A stretch of 64,000 nt of DNA from CAWBRY01 sp963791295 (lineage in GTDB: Bacteria > Bacteroidota > Bacteroidia > Chitinophagales > Chitinophagaceae): the NCBI GenBank assembly GCA_963791295.1, contig CAWBRY010000001.1, positions 1,488,001 through 1,552,000 of the forward strand. The letters are read 5' to 3'. Below, in pieces: positions 1 to 8,896 of the stretch (the stretch's first letter is position 1; each line of letters opens with the position of its first letter). Both the position numbers and the translations under genes were made by a program. The notes under the pieces were generated by a model. It had not been told where the DNA came from and did no database searches. It saw only the letters and a program-made list of their open reading frames with translations.

Positions 1-949
1 ATTCAACAAAAACAAATTGTTAGCAGAATAAGGACTTATTCACTGACCGCTGCGCTTGCAATTTTCTCGTCATCGCAATTATTCTATACCGCAATAACCG
101 GAATAAACAAAAAGCAAATTCTTTGCTTACTCAACAAAAAGAGAAAGTGGAATATACATTGACGGAACTCAAAAATACCCAGGCCCAGCTAATCCACTCC
201 GAAAAAATGGCTTCACTCGGAGAGCTCACAGCCGGAATAGCCCACGAAATTCAAAACCCTTTAAATTTCATCAATAATTTTTCGGATGTAAATACTGAAT
301 TGGTAGAAGAAATGAAAACGGAATGAAGAGGGCAATACGGAAGATGCAATAATTCTTGCCGAAAGCATTGCAACGAATGAACAAAAAATAAACCATCACG
401 GAAAAAGGGCGGATGCGATCGTAAAAGGTATGCTCCAGCATAGTCATAGCAGCGGCGTAGTTGAACCCACCGATGTTAATGCCTTGGCGGAAGAATATTA
501 AAGCTTGCTTTTCACGGCTATCGGACCAAAGATAATGCCTTGACAACCCGACAAGTTAGGTTCGGCGCCGCCCTAAACAGTTTTGACAATACCATTGGAA
601 ATATGTTATTAACCGTCAGGATATTGGGCGAGACTTCTGAATCTATACAATAATGCATTTATGCTGTCAATGAAAAAGAAAGGCAATTGGAGAAGCCTTT
701 GACCCAACGGTATCTGTCAGCACTAGGAAAATTGGCGACACAGTGAAATCAGAGTAAAGGACAATGGAAATGGAATTCGCAAACAATATTGGATAAGATA
801 TTCAACCGCTTGACTACCAAACCAACGGGTCAGGGAACGGGACTGGGACTTTCATTAGCTTATGTATCATAAAAGCGCACCAGGGAGAATTAAAAGTTGA
901 GACAAGGGAAGGAGAGGGTTCTGAATTATTGCGCTTGCCAATAAAGTGA
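1..949 (+). pseudogene. Decayed membrane sensor histidine kinase (3' part only)
   Basis: This is the C-terminal half of a membrane-bound histidine kinase; the 5' end lies outside the window. Piecing frames together gives a membrane segment followed by RNNRNKQKAN (about 65-120), a short coiled linker (TLTELKNTQAQL), the HisKA phosphoacceptor box GIAHEIQNPLNF (about 235-270; His is the expected phosphorylation site), the N-box region LYNNAF..AVNEK (about 640-675), G1 VKDNGNGI (about 755-780) and G2 GQGTGLGLSLAY (about 828-865), ending near LPIK and a TGA. At least ten single- or double-base shifts separate these pieces, so no full kinase can be read. The domain order and membrane helix match the two-component sensors common in Bacteroidota. 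The amino-acid motifs are well kept between the shifts, so recent decay or poor consensus sequence at a contig end are both possible. Confidence 0.8.
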
Positions 950-1058
950 GTTCGGCTAAACATTGGGATTGTGAGAGCGCAACAAACCAATAAGACTTAA
1001 ATTAGGTAAATCGTAGTGCTCAACATCGAAACGTGGGAAAAAACCAGAACCTGAGGTT

Positions 1059-3431
1059 ATGGAAATTCATGACGAGAATTTCGGCAAACGTTATTTTCCC
1101 TTTCGGGTAATGCTAGACTTAAAGCCCTATGTGGAATCATGGCGCGACTCAATTCGATCCGGTAAATCAACTATCTCGCAAGCAACAGTCGAAAAAATCG
1201 AAAAGACCCTCGAAGCCAATCCCTTTTTACTCGAACCGATAGAAGACCTCAATTTAACAAAGGATCACCAGGAGGTCATGGACCTTTTATTTGAGCCACT
1301 GCTACAGCCCATGTGGAGCGACATGATGCAGGGCGTTTGCCCACCATTTACCAATTACCAGTCAGTTGCCGCTACTGAAAGTTTTAAGAAGATTAATATT
1401 AATGAACTGAATTTCGGAAGCTTTGATTTTTCTACGAACAGGGACCATATAGACTTCAGGATTCTCTATGGATATAAAATGATCCTTAGAAAACTTTATG
1501 ACCTCGAGATGACAATCGATCAACCCATCATCTCAACCTATACAGACCATATAACAGGTTTGAATCGATTCTTCAAATTGAATGCGAATCCTCGATTTAT
1601 CACAGTAACCAATATAAAGCCACTGCCAGCGGTAGACAAATCGGTTCTTCAAAAAATGCTTGATCAGCAATTTGACTCCGCACAATGGGCGAAGCTGTTG
1701 CCTTATGATCATTTCCTTTTTTCCGGCCTAACCTTAGTTTCGCTGGTAGATATTACGAACGAAGAATCAGCTAATCGCCTTCAGGATACTTTGTTAAATC
1801 ACAATTATGGAAGTAATTCTGATTGGTTGGAGAAGGTGCGCCAGGGCATGAGGAATCAATTCCGCTTGCCTGGTCTGCGGGTTGGAATAGGTCTGGTGCA
1901 AGGAAATGGCAAACTGAACAATTTCTCGAAAAATCAATTGTGGACCAGTTTGCTTTTGCAGGAAGTAAATGTAGGTTCCAACCTGGCCGATTCATTTTAT
2001 GAGGAGATCCTCAAGGAGGGGGAGACCATTATTATTGAAGATATTTCTCGCCATCCGAATTCAAATTCACCTGGCCTGGAATTCATCCTTGGGTCAGGAT
2101 TCAAAAATCTTTTTCTAACACCACTGAAATTTAATGGACATACCATCGGGATTCTCGAATTAGCTTCCCCTCTACCTGGCGAAATCAATGGACTTTCCCT
2201 GTTTAAGGTCAACCGAATCAAACCAATATTTGAAAACGCTTTGAAACGTTTCCTGGAAGAGTTTGACAATAAAGTGGAGGCAAAGATGTTGGAACAGTTT
2301 ACTTCTATCCATCCTTCCATTCAGTGGAGATTCAGAGATGCTGCTATCAGTTTGTTGGAGAAGCGGGGGAGTGATGCCTGCGCAGATGATATCTGTTTTG
2401 AGAATGTATATCCTTTTTATGGATCGCTCGATATCCGGGATTCATCAAAAAAAAGAAATGAGGCGATCGAGCAGGATCTGGTCTACACTCTGGAAAAAGC
2501 AGCTGCCGTCTTAAAGAATAGCCTTGAATCTATTTCATTCGATATCCTCGGGGAATTGATCAACGACATAGAAGAGAAACTGAATAGCATAAAGACGGGA
2601 TTCTCTACCGGCGATGAGATGAAACTCAAAGAATTTATTCAACGAGAGGTTAATCCCGTCATCACTCATTTGAATCAGCATTACTCATTAGGTCAGGAGG
2701 CAGAATTGTTTTATAAAGAAGTCGTTTGCGCTGATAGCGGGATCAGCACCACGAATCGGCTGCTTTATGAAGGTTCACTGGCTCAGGTAAATCAATGTAT
2801 AGCAGATTGCCTGACGGAAGAGGAGGCCGCATTGCAAAAACTCTTCCCATGTTATTTCGAAAAATATCAGACCGATGGTGTGGAATATAATATTTATCTC
2901 GGCGCTTCTATCACTCCGGGGATCCAGTTTAATCCTTTATACCTGGATAACCTTCGCCTTCGTCAATTAGTATGGACCTGCAAGATCATGAAGAAGGTAG
3001 CTGAATTGTTTGGAACATCGGCTAACTCGATTAACGCCCTCTCCAATGATTCACAATCTGCCGCGAATTTTGGGCAATCTTCCATTCAGATTGCACCACT
3101 TATTCTCGCTCACGGAAATCCCATTACACTTAAATTTCGGCCGGACGAAAAGCGACTGGATGTGCATGGAGCTTATAATATTCGGTACGAAATACTCAAG
3201 AAGCGCGTGGATAAAGCCACGGTGCTTGGTACGCACGATCGGTTGACACAACCTGGACAGATTGCCATTGTCTATTCACTAGAGCAGGAGGCAGCTGCCT
3301 ATCTTCGCCATGTTCATTACCTCGCTAACAAGGGGTATGTCGAAGATAAATGGGAGGATTTGCGCCTCGATCCTCTTCAAAGTGTAGAAGGCCTTCGCGC
3401 AGCGAGGATTAAATTAAAAGACTATCTATAA
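1059..3431 (+). CDS. Large GAF-domain protein, function unknown (790 aa)
   Basis: A soluble protein with no signal peptide or membrane helix. Residues about 280-400 look like a GAF domain: an alpha/beta stretch with VGIGLVQGN, EGETIIIEDIS and GFKNLFLTPLKFNGHTIGILELAS, the usual pattern of a small-molecule sensing fold. The N-terminal 270 and C-terminal 380 residues match no family I can name; the C-terminal half contains helical repeats and the segment FENVYPFYGSLDIRDSS, which I associate with long GAF proteins of Chitinophagaceae. I see no kinase, cyclase or DNA-binding output domain. It follows the broken histidine kinase by about 110 bases on the same strand, so it may once have worked with it in signalling; that is inference only. 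Confidence 0.75.
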   Translation: MEIHDENFGKRYFPFRVMLDLKPYVESWRDSIRSGKSTISQATVEKIEKTLEANPFLLEPIEDLNLTKDHQEVMDLLFEPLLQPMWSDMMQGVCPPFTNYQSVAATESFKKININELNFGSFDFSTNRDHIDFRILYGYKMILRKLYDLEMTIDQPIISTYTDHITGLNRFFKLNANPRFITVTNIKPLPAVDKSVLQKMLDQQFDSAQWAKLLPYDHFLFSGLTLVSLVDITNEESANRLQDTLLNHNYGSNSDWLEKVRQGMRNQFRLPGLRVGIGLVQGNGKLNNFSKNQLWTSLLLQEVNVGSNLADSFYEEILKEGETIIIEDISRHPNSNSPGLEFILGSGFKNLFLTPLKFNGHTIGILELASPLPGEINGLSLFKVNRIKPIFENALKRFLEEFDNKVEAKMLEQFTSIHPSIQWRFRDAAISLLEKRGSDACADDICFENVYPFYGSLDIRDSSKKRNEAIEQDLVYTLEKAAAVLKNSLESISFDILGELINDIEEKLNSIKTGFSTGDEMKLKEFIQREVNPVITHLNQHYSLGQEAELFYKEVVCADSGISTTNRLLYEGSLAQVNQCIADCLTEEEAALQKLFPCYFEKYQTDGVEYNIYLGASITPGIQFNPLYLDNLRLRQLVWTCKIMKKVAELFGTSANSINALSNDSQSAANFGQSSIQIAPLILAHGNPITLKFRPDEKRLDVHGAYNIRYEILKKRVDKATVLGTHDRLTQPGQIAIVYSLEQEAAAYLRHVHYLANKGYVEDKWEDLRLDPLQSVEGLRAARIKLKDYL

Positions 3432-3467
3432 GGCTATTTCCCAGGTGAGAGATAGATATCTATCTTT

Positions 3468-3475
3468 TACTTTTG
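3468..3475 (+). promoter_or_regulatory. Candidate -7 element (TACTTTTG) upstream of era
   Basis: Matches the Bacteroidota -7 consensus TAnnTTTG and lies 75 bases before the era start codon, after the GAF gene. No good TTG/TTTG -33 partner is visible 19-21 bases upstream, so support is from one element only. Confidence 0.35.
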
Positions 3476-3549
3476 GCGACAGTTCTTTCTGAATGGTTAC
3501 AGGATTTTAAAAGTTTTTTGCAAAAATTCTTTTTAAGTAAGGCTGGTGC

Positions 3550-4419
3550 ATGAAAGTTGGATTTGTGAGCATTTTTGGGAGGCCCAACGCGGGCAAAAGC
3601 ACTCTGCTCAATGCATTGATCGGAGAGAAGCTGGCTATTGTCTCGTCCAAAGTGCAAACCACGCGGCATCGTATAAAAGGGATCCTCACAGATAAGGAAT
3701 ACCAGGTGATTTTTTCCGATACTCCTGGCATCATTGAGCCCAAATACAAGCTTCATGAAAAAATGATGAAGGCTGTAAAAGGTTCGCTGGAAGATGCCGA
3801 TCTCGCAATCTTATTGGTCGACGTCAAAGAGGATTGGAAGGAGGCTGATTCTGTTTTTTCAGCTCTGAAGCTAAAGGTGCCGGCGATTGTTGTATTGAAT
3901 AAACTGGATCTGGTTGATAAGGACAGGCTAACAGATGCAATCAAATTCTTTGAAGCGACTTCTTATTGTAAAAAGGTAATTGCAATTTCCGCATTGACGG
4001 GATTAAATACGAAAAAATTCATCAAGGCCATCCTCGAATGGTTGCCGGAGGGTCCGCCCTTTTATACAGATGAAAATATCAGCGACCTTCCTACCAAATT
4101 TTTTGTCAGCGAATTGATACGGGAAAAAATTTACTACCTCTACCAGGATGAAATTCCGTATCAAAGCACCGTGCTCGTAACGGAATTTAAAGAGAAGACC
4201 GAACTGATCAAAATAAGAGCTGAAATAATCGTTCAAAAGGAAACCCAGAAAGGAATCATTCTCGGCCAGGCCGGCAGCATGATCAAGAAATTGGGGACTG
4301 AAGCGAGGAAAGACATAGAAGAATTCCTCGAGAGAAAGGTCTTCCTGGAACTGTTTGTAAAAGTGAGAGAAAAATGGAGAGATAGTGATCTTTATTTAAA
4401 ACAATACGGCTATAGTTGA
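3550..4419 (+). CDS. era: GTPase Era
   Basis: Era is a small GTPase that binds the 3' end of 16S rRNA and checks 30S subunit maturation. The 289-residue length is normal. G1 is GRPNAGKST (residues 10-18), the switch region has QTTRH, G3 is DTPG (about 58-61), G4 is NKLD (about 117-120) and G5 is ISAL (about 148). The C-terminal third is the KH RNA-binding domain with ILGQAGSMIKKLG; the usual GxxG loop reads GQAG here. The ATG start gives the standard Era N terminus. The next gene on the same strand is der, another ribosome-assembly GTPase, 163 bases downstream. Confidence 0.97.
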   Translation: MKVGFVSIFGRPNAGKSTLLNALIGEKLAIVSSKVQTTRHRIKGILTDKEYQVIFSDTPGIIEPKYKLHEKMMKAVKGSLEDADLAILLVDVKEDWKEADSVFSALKLKVPAIVVLNKLDLVDKDRLTDAIKFFEATSYCKKVIAISALTGLNTKKFIKAILEWLPEGPPFYTDENISDLPTKFFVSELIREKIYYLYQDEIPYQSTVLVTEFKEKTELIKIRAEIIVQKETQKGIILGQAGSMIKKLGTEARKDIEEFLERKVFLELFVKVREKWRDSDLYLKQYGYS

Positions 4420-4460
4420 TGGTCGTACTCCGCGGCAGCACTGAAGCTGGCAAAAAAACG

Positions 4461-4468
4461 TAAATTTG
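4461..4468 (+). promoter_or_regulatory. Candidate -7 element (TAAATTTG) upstream of der
   Basis: A TAnnTTTG match in the era-der intergenic region, 115 bases before the der start. It suggests der can be transcribed on its own. No clear -33 element was found. Confidence 0.3.
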
Positions 4469-4504
4469 GGAAACTCAATTACGTTGAAATAATCAATGCT
4501 ATAT

Positions 4505-4563
4505 GTTCAATGTTTAATGTTTAACTTGCCAAGATCACTCACCACTCACAACTCACCACCCAC
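4505..4563. repeat. Degenerate short tandem repeats (AATGTTTA and ACTCACC/ACTCACA units)
   Basis: The era-der gap holds TTCAATGTTTAATGTTTAAC (4505-4524) and then a run of ACTCACC/ACTCACA heptamers (4536-4563). The heptamer family recurs at 14551-14604 and 41172-41202. There is no coding potential. Function unknown; possibly slippage-generated intergenic sequence. Confidence 0.6.
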
Positions 4564-4582
4564 ATAATAATATTTATCGTTC

Positions 4583-5899
4583 ATGCCGGGATTTACCGTC
4601 GCCATAGTGGGGAGACCAAATGTAGGAAAGAGCACACTTTTCAACCGACTCCTGGAACAACGTAAAGCGATTGTGGATGACGTCAGTGGCGTTACCCGGG
4701 ATCGCCAGTATGGATTAAGTGATTGGAATGGAAAAATGTTCAATGTAATTGACACCGGCGGTTTTGTTCCCGATGGCAAAGAAGTCTTTGAAAAAGAAAT
4801 AGCCCGGCAGGTGCTGATAGCCATGGAAGAAGCCAATGCATTGATATTTATGGTTGATGCTCACTCAGGGATTACCGAACTTGACGAAGCAATGGCGAAC
4901 CTTCTCCGTAAAAGTAAAACCCCTGTATTTCTAACTGTCAACAAAGTCGATAATAATCAACGATTGTTGGAAGGAGCCGAATTCTACAGCCTTGGCTTCG
5001 ACCAAATATTCTTTATCGCTTCGGCCAGTGGAAGCGGAACGGGCGAATTGTTGGATGCGATTACACCATTGATACAGGAGGATAGCAGCTCTGAATTGAG
5101 TGAAAGGGCTGGCTTGCCAAAAATCGCTATTATCGGTCAGCCCAATGTCGGAAAATCATCGTTGTTGAATGCATTGATAGGGACGGAGCGAACTATCGTG
5201 AGTGACGTGGCGGGTACGACAAGAGACTCGATCCATACGCACTATAACTTATTTCAAAAAGAATTTATTCTGATTGACACAGCCGGGATAAGGAGAAAGG
5301 CCAAGGTGCATGAAGACCTTGAGTTTTATTCGGTGATCCGGGCCATCAAGGCATTAGATGAAGCCGATGTTTGCTTATTATTATTGGATGCCGGCAAAGG
5401 AGTGGCTGCGCAAGATCTAACCATTTTTAGCCTGGCAGTAAGAAAGGGAAAGGGTGTTGTGATCCTGGTAAATAAATGGGACTTGATAGATAAGGAAACG
5501 AACACGGCCAAAGAATATGAAGAGAAACTGAAAGAGAAGCTGGCGCCTTTTACAGATGTGCCCATTCTTTTTGTCTCTGCCAAAGACAAGACAAGGATCT
5601 TCAAAGCGATCGAAGTAGCCATGGAAGTATATGAAAATCGCCAGAGAAAAGTGGCTACGTCTGTTTTGAATGAAGTGATGCTTAAGGCTGTCGAAAATCA
5701 TCATGCACCGGTGGTGCGTGGACATTCGGTTAAGATTAAATACATCACGCAACTGACATCGCAGGTCCCCACCTTTGCTTTTTTCTGCAACTTCCCCGAT
5801 GATATAAAGCAACCCTATAAGAACTACCTGGAAAACCAACTGCGAAAACACTTCAATTTCAAAGGGGTACCGGTTCGTTTATTTTTCCGAAATAAGTAG
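4583..5899 (+). CDS. der: GTPase Der (EngA)
   Basis: Der is the tandem-domain GTPase needed for 50S ribosomal subunit assembly. Two G domains are visible. The first has GRPNVGKST (residues 8-16), DTGG and NKVD. The second has GQPNVGKSS (about 186-194), DTAGIRRKAK and NKWD. The C-terminal KH-like domain ends in the family's usual basic tail with GVPVRLFFR. The 438-residue length is typical. The ATG start places the first P-loop directly at the N terminus as in other Der proteins. Confidence 0.97.
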   Translation: MPGFTVAIVGRPNVGKSTLFNRLLEQRKAIVDDVSGVTRDRQYGLSDWNGKMFNVIDTGGFVPDGKEVFEKEIARQVLIAMEEANALIFMVDAHSGITELDEAMANLLRKSKTPVFLTVNKVDNNQRLLEGAEFYSLGFDQIFFIASASGSGTGELLDAITPLIQEDSSSELSERAGLPKIAIIGQPNVGKSSLLNALIGTERTIVSDVAGTTRDSIHTHYNLFQKEFILIDTAGIRRKAKVHEDLEFYSVIRAIKALDEADVCLLLLDAGKGVAAQDLTIFSLAVRKGKGVVILVNKWDLIDKETNTAKEYEEKLKEKLAPFTDVPILFVSAKDKTRIFKAIEVAMEVYENRQRKVATSVLNEVMLKAVENHHAPVVRGHSVKIKYITQLTSQVPTFAFFCNFPDDIKQPYKNYLENQLRKHFNFKGVPVRLFFRNK

Positions 5900-6124
5900 A
5901 ATTACGGATGCGATAATATTTCTCGCCTTTCCTTGTATAATCGGCGATCAATAATTATTTTGTAATCCAATCTCATCACCGGGCTTACGCTCGTACCCTA
6001 AAATCAGTCCTTTCTAAAGCCTTCTGTTCCAAAGTAATAGCACTAAAGATTAATGGATTGTCCATTGATCCCCTCCATGTTTCCTATTGAACGGCCTGCG
6101 AATTCTAAAAAATAATCTGTCAAT
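5900..6124. other. Intergenic gap between der and the small secreted protein
   Basis: These 225 bases carry no convincing gene, promoter consensus or hairpin. The sequence is AT-rich and I see nothing further in it. Confidence 0.5.
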
Positions 6125-6616
6125 ATGAAACTATTCATTGCATTCATGCTATTAGGGATCACTGCGCAAGCCCAGGTGAAACCAACAAAAACTTCCCGCT
6201 GGCATATGGACTCCAACAAATGGATCACCGGAGGATTGGTATTTACTGCCGGTGCCAGCAAGGGATTCAATGAGACATTGATGTTCCATTGGAAAGGATT
6301 TCGTCAACATTTTCCGAACGCCAATCCTCAATGGTTCAATCCTGATGAAAGCTGGAGAAATAAATACAAGAATGGCGATCCCGAGGCTGGTGCGCGCTAT
6401 CCGTTGTCAACTTCTGCGCTGATCATGTTCACTGATCAGTATCATCTGAATAATTTCATCAATAAAACCGCCTGGATGTCTGCATTTGTGATAAAAATAG
6501 GAGAGGGAAAACAGCCGTTAACGAATTATTTGCTCGACTTTGCCTATTATACCTTTTGTCATCAGTTAGGTTTTGCGTTGACCTATTATCCTTTCAAAAA
6601 GTATCACGATAATTAA
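6125..6616 (+). CDS. Small secreted protein of unknown function
   Basis: A 163-residue protein starting with a clear Sec signal peptide (MKLFIAFMLLGITAQAQ, cleavage after AQA). The mature part contains conserved-looking motifs FNETLMFHWKGFR, WFNPDESWRNKY and LSTSALIMFTDQYHLNNF, plus hydrophobic C-terminal helices (about 125-150). I recall similar unnamed proteins in Bacteroidota but no assigned role. It is followed directly by an intrinsic terminator, so it ends its transcription unit. Confidence 0.75.
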   Translation: MKLFIAFMLLGITAQAQVKPTKTSRWHMDSNKWITGGLVFTAGASKGFNETLMFHWKGFRQHFPNANPQWFNPDESWRNKYKNGDPEAGARYPLSTSALIMFTDQYHLNNFINKTAWMSAFVIKIGEGKQPLTNYLLDFAYYTFCHQLGFALTYYPFKKYHDN

Positions 6617-6617
6617 A

Positions 6618-6663
6618 GCCCTGGTGCGTGTCTCACGCTCATGCCCTGGTGCGTGTCTCACGC
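6618..6663. repeat. 21-base direct repeat partly overlapping a terminator
   Basis: The same 21-base unit, containing CTGGTGCGTGTCTCACGC, occurs at 6618-6638 and 6643-6663, with four bases between copies. Only the second copy is followed by the ACCAG that completes the hairpin, so the first copy looks like a partial duplication of the terminator's 5' part. Confidence 0.85.
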
Positions 6664-6676
6664 ACCAGTCTTTTTT
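6646..6676 (+). terminator. Strong intrinsic terminator
   Basis: A perfect 10-bp stem (CTGGTGCGTG paired with CACGCACCAG) closes on a 3-base loop TCT and is followed by TC and six T. It lies 30 bases after the 6125-6616 gene and faces the convergent DUF4954 gene. Confidence 0.9.
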
Positions 6677-6715
6677 CGCGTGGTTGAAAATCGAACAGTG
6701 ATATTTTCCACTAGC

Positions 6716-8887
6716 TTACGGAACTGATTCAATTCTTCCTGTTGGATTTATAAAGCTATTGTCCGTCAGCTTACCGATCACCTTGTCCATTTCTTCCTGT
6801 GTTTCATACAGCATTTGCCGGAATGGACTTTTATAATCTTTGGCGCGAGAATCATAAATGCCCTTCACCATCCATTCGCGGATGCCGAGAGTTTGATCGA
6901 GCAGATCAAGGAATATTTTCCTTGTAAATCGTTTAGGAGATATCGCAGGACTTCCAACAAAGAAGCAAAAGCGTGACCGAATTTTTCATCCTGGTAGCTC
7001 TTGCTTTTTTTATCATAAAAAGCATGAACAGCATCCCAGCTATCAATTTTCCCCGACCGGATCTGGCGGACCAATGAATTGACCGCACTTGATTTCATCA
7101 ATTGTCCCCCAATATTTCTCCACTCATCGCGAACAGGGTTTGCCGGCAATTTCCTGGTCAGTTTTTCCCAGGAATCGATCCGGTGGCGTTCAATGAACCG
7201 AAGAAGAAGCGTGACTCCATAGTAAATGATCAATTCTTTAAATATCCGGTAGGCTTCCGGAACCTTTATCAGTTCGGCTTTTCGGTGGCTATTTTCGAAG
7301 CCATGTGCAAGGATTTCGAGGTCAATTGATTTTTCCGGTCCTTGCTCTAAAATAATTTCACCATGCTTTGCCAATTCACCCGGCTTATCGGTCCGGAGTT
7401 TTTTGTTTTTCTTCGCATAGGCCTCACCGGTAAATAATCTCATCAGTTGAAGTCCATAAAAAATTTCATTTACACTATCGGGCGCAAGAAAATCGTATTC
7501 AATCTCCTGGGTCTTGTCCATGCGGTTATCCGCTGCTAATATTTAGCGGCATTGCGCGCGAGAGCATACATATTATACATGAACCAATAAGCCGGCATCA
7601 CCCTCAATCGATCATTGCTTACATCATTATGCACCAATGAGAAGGGGATTGGAATGTTTAATTCAGCCGGAAAATCTCCCTTTGCGATCAAGGTAAAGGA
7701 GGCAAATTTTGAATTGTGTTTGAGGCTAACACAGAGTCCTGGCCAGAAACCCCGACCAGCTGAAATTTCTCCATCAGCGCTCCGCGAATTATGATTGGAG
7801 CCAATAGTGGCGCCGGCAGCCATATTACTTTGTCCCATCACTACGGCCGCGCATAGAAACGAATTATTATGATGTTGTTCATGTGCAGGGAAGATCAGGG
7901 AATTCAACACTTCACAGCAGGAGATCGTAGAATTATCTCCCAGGTAGGAATTGATCAGCCGGGCTCCATATTTTAATTGGGAATTGGAAGCGAGAATAAA
8001 ACGAACGGCCTTTACGCCGTAAAATATCCTGCATCCATAGCCGATGATGCCATTCACTAATTCACATCCTTCACCGATCTGGGATTTGGCATCCGGCGCG
8101 GAATTGATCGTGAGGTTTTTCAATTTATTGGCGCCTTTGATATAAGCATCGCTGCCAATCCAAACATCTTTGATGATGCGCGAATTCTTGATAACCGTTC
8201 TGTCGCCGATCTTTCCATAATAGCCTCTTTGCGTATCAAATTTTTTATCGGTGAATTCCTTGAATTTTTGTTGTAGTTTTTCATCATCCCGGTATTTTGC
8301 CCATAACCAGGCATCGCCCGCCAGCATTCCATTGAATGGAAGCACGCTACGGCCGCCATTTTCATTGCAGATCTCCATCCATATCCGGATCGATTCAGGC
8401 TCATCATTTTTCAAAACTCCATTTCCAAATTTGGCAATGATCGGTGGTGGCCAGTTCATTGACATTGACAATGATGACTTCATTGCCGATAATATAATGG
8501 CTCATGAAATTGACATTATCTATCACCACATTGTCACCGAAATCGCAACTGATGATGGTGTGTTATAAAGCCCACCGGCATCCGCAGATTCTTGAACTCG
8601 ATGAAATATGGTTCGAGTTTGCCGATGCGTATAAATCCATAAAATTTACAGTTCCGGACCAGGTCCGGATTAAACGCATCAGATACAAAGACATTATTCC
8701 AATTATCTGAAGTATTATTGTTACGAAGCAATGTCTTTCTTTCGCTTGGATTGAGCTTTCTATATTGCGTATTGGTTCGGTGCTGGATGTTGCGGAGATA
8801 ATATTCGTCTTTTCCTTTGGGAATATATTTCGGCTTGATGAAATTATATCCGAATGAGGAGATTGGTTCTTTGGTGATTTGATTCAT
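6716..8887 (-). pseudogene. DUF4954-family left-handed beta-helix protein, interrupted by about four frameshifts
   Basis: Read across frames this is one protein of about 720 residues, the normal size for the DUF4954 family that accompanies glmS in Bacteroidota. The N-terminal piece (8887-8534) begins MNQITKEPISSFGYNF. The central piece (about 8560-7536) holds hexapeptide-like turns (GDRTVIKNSRIIKDVWIGSDAYIKG, GEGCELVNGIIGYGCRIFYG) typical of a left-handed parallel beta-helix. The C-terminal piece (7527-6716) starts near ADNRMDKTQEIEYDFLAP and is helical. Shifts fall near 8565, 8430, 7527 and 6890; in each case sensible protein continues in a neighbouring frame. The ATG lies 9 bases after the glmS stop, indicating an operon. 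By resemblance to hexapeptide transferases it may act on sugar nucleotides, but the function is not established. True decay versus consensus error is open. Confidence 0.8.
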
Positions 8888-8896
8888 CGAGTCTTG

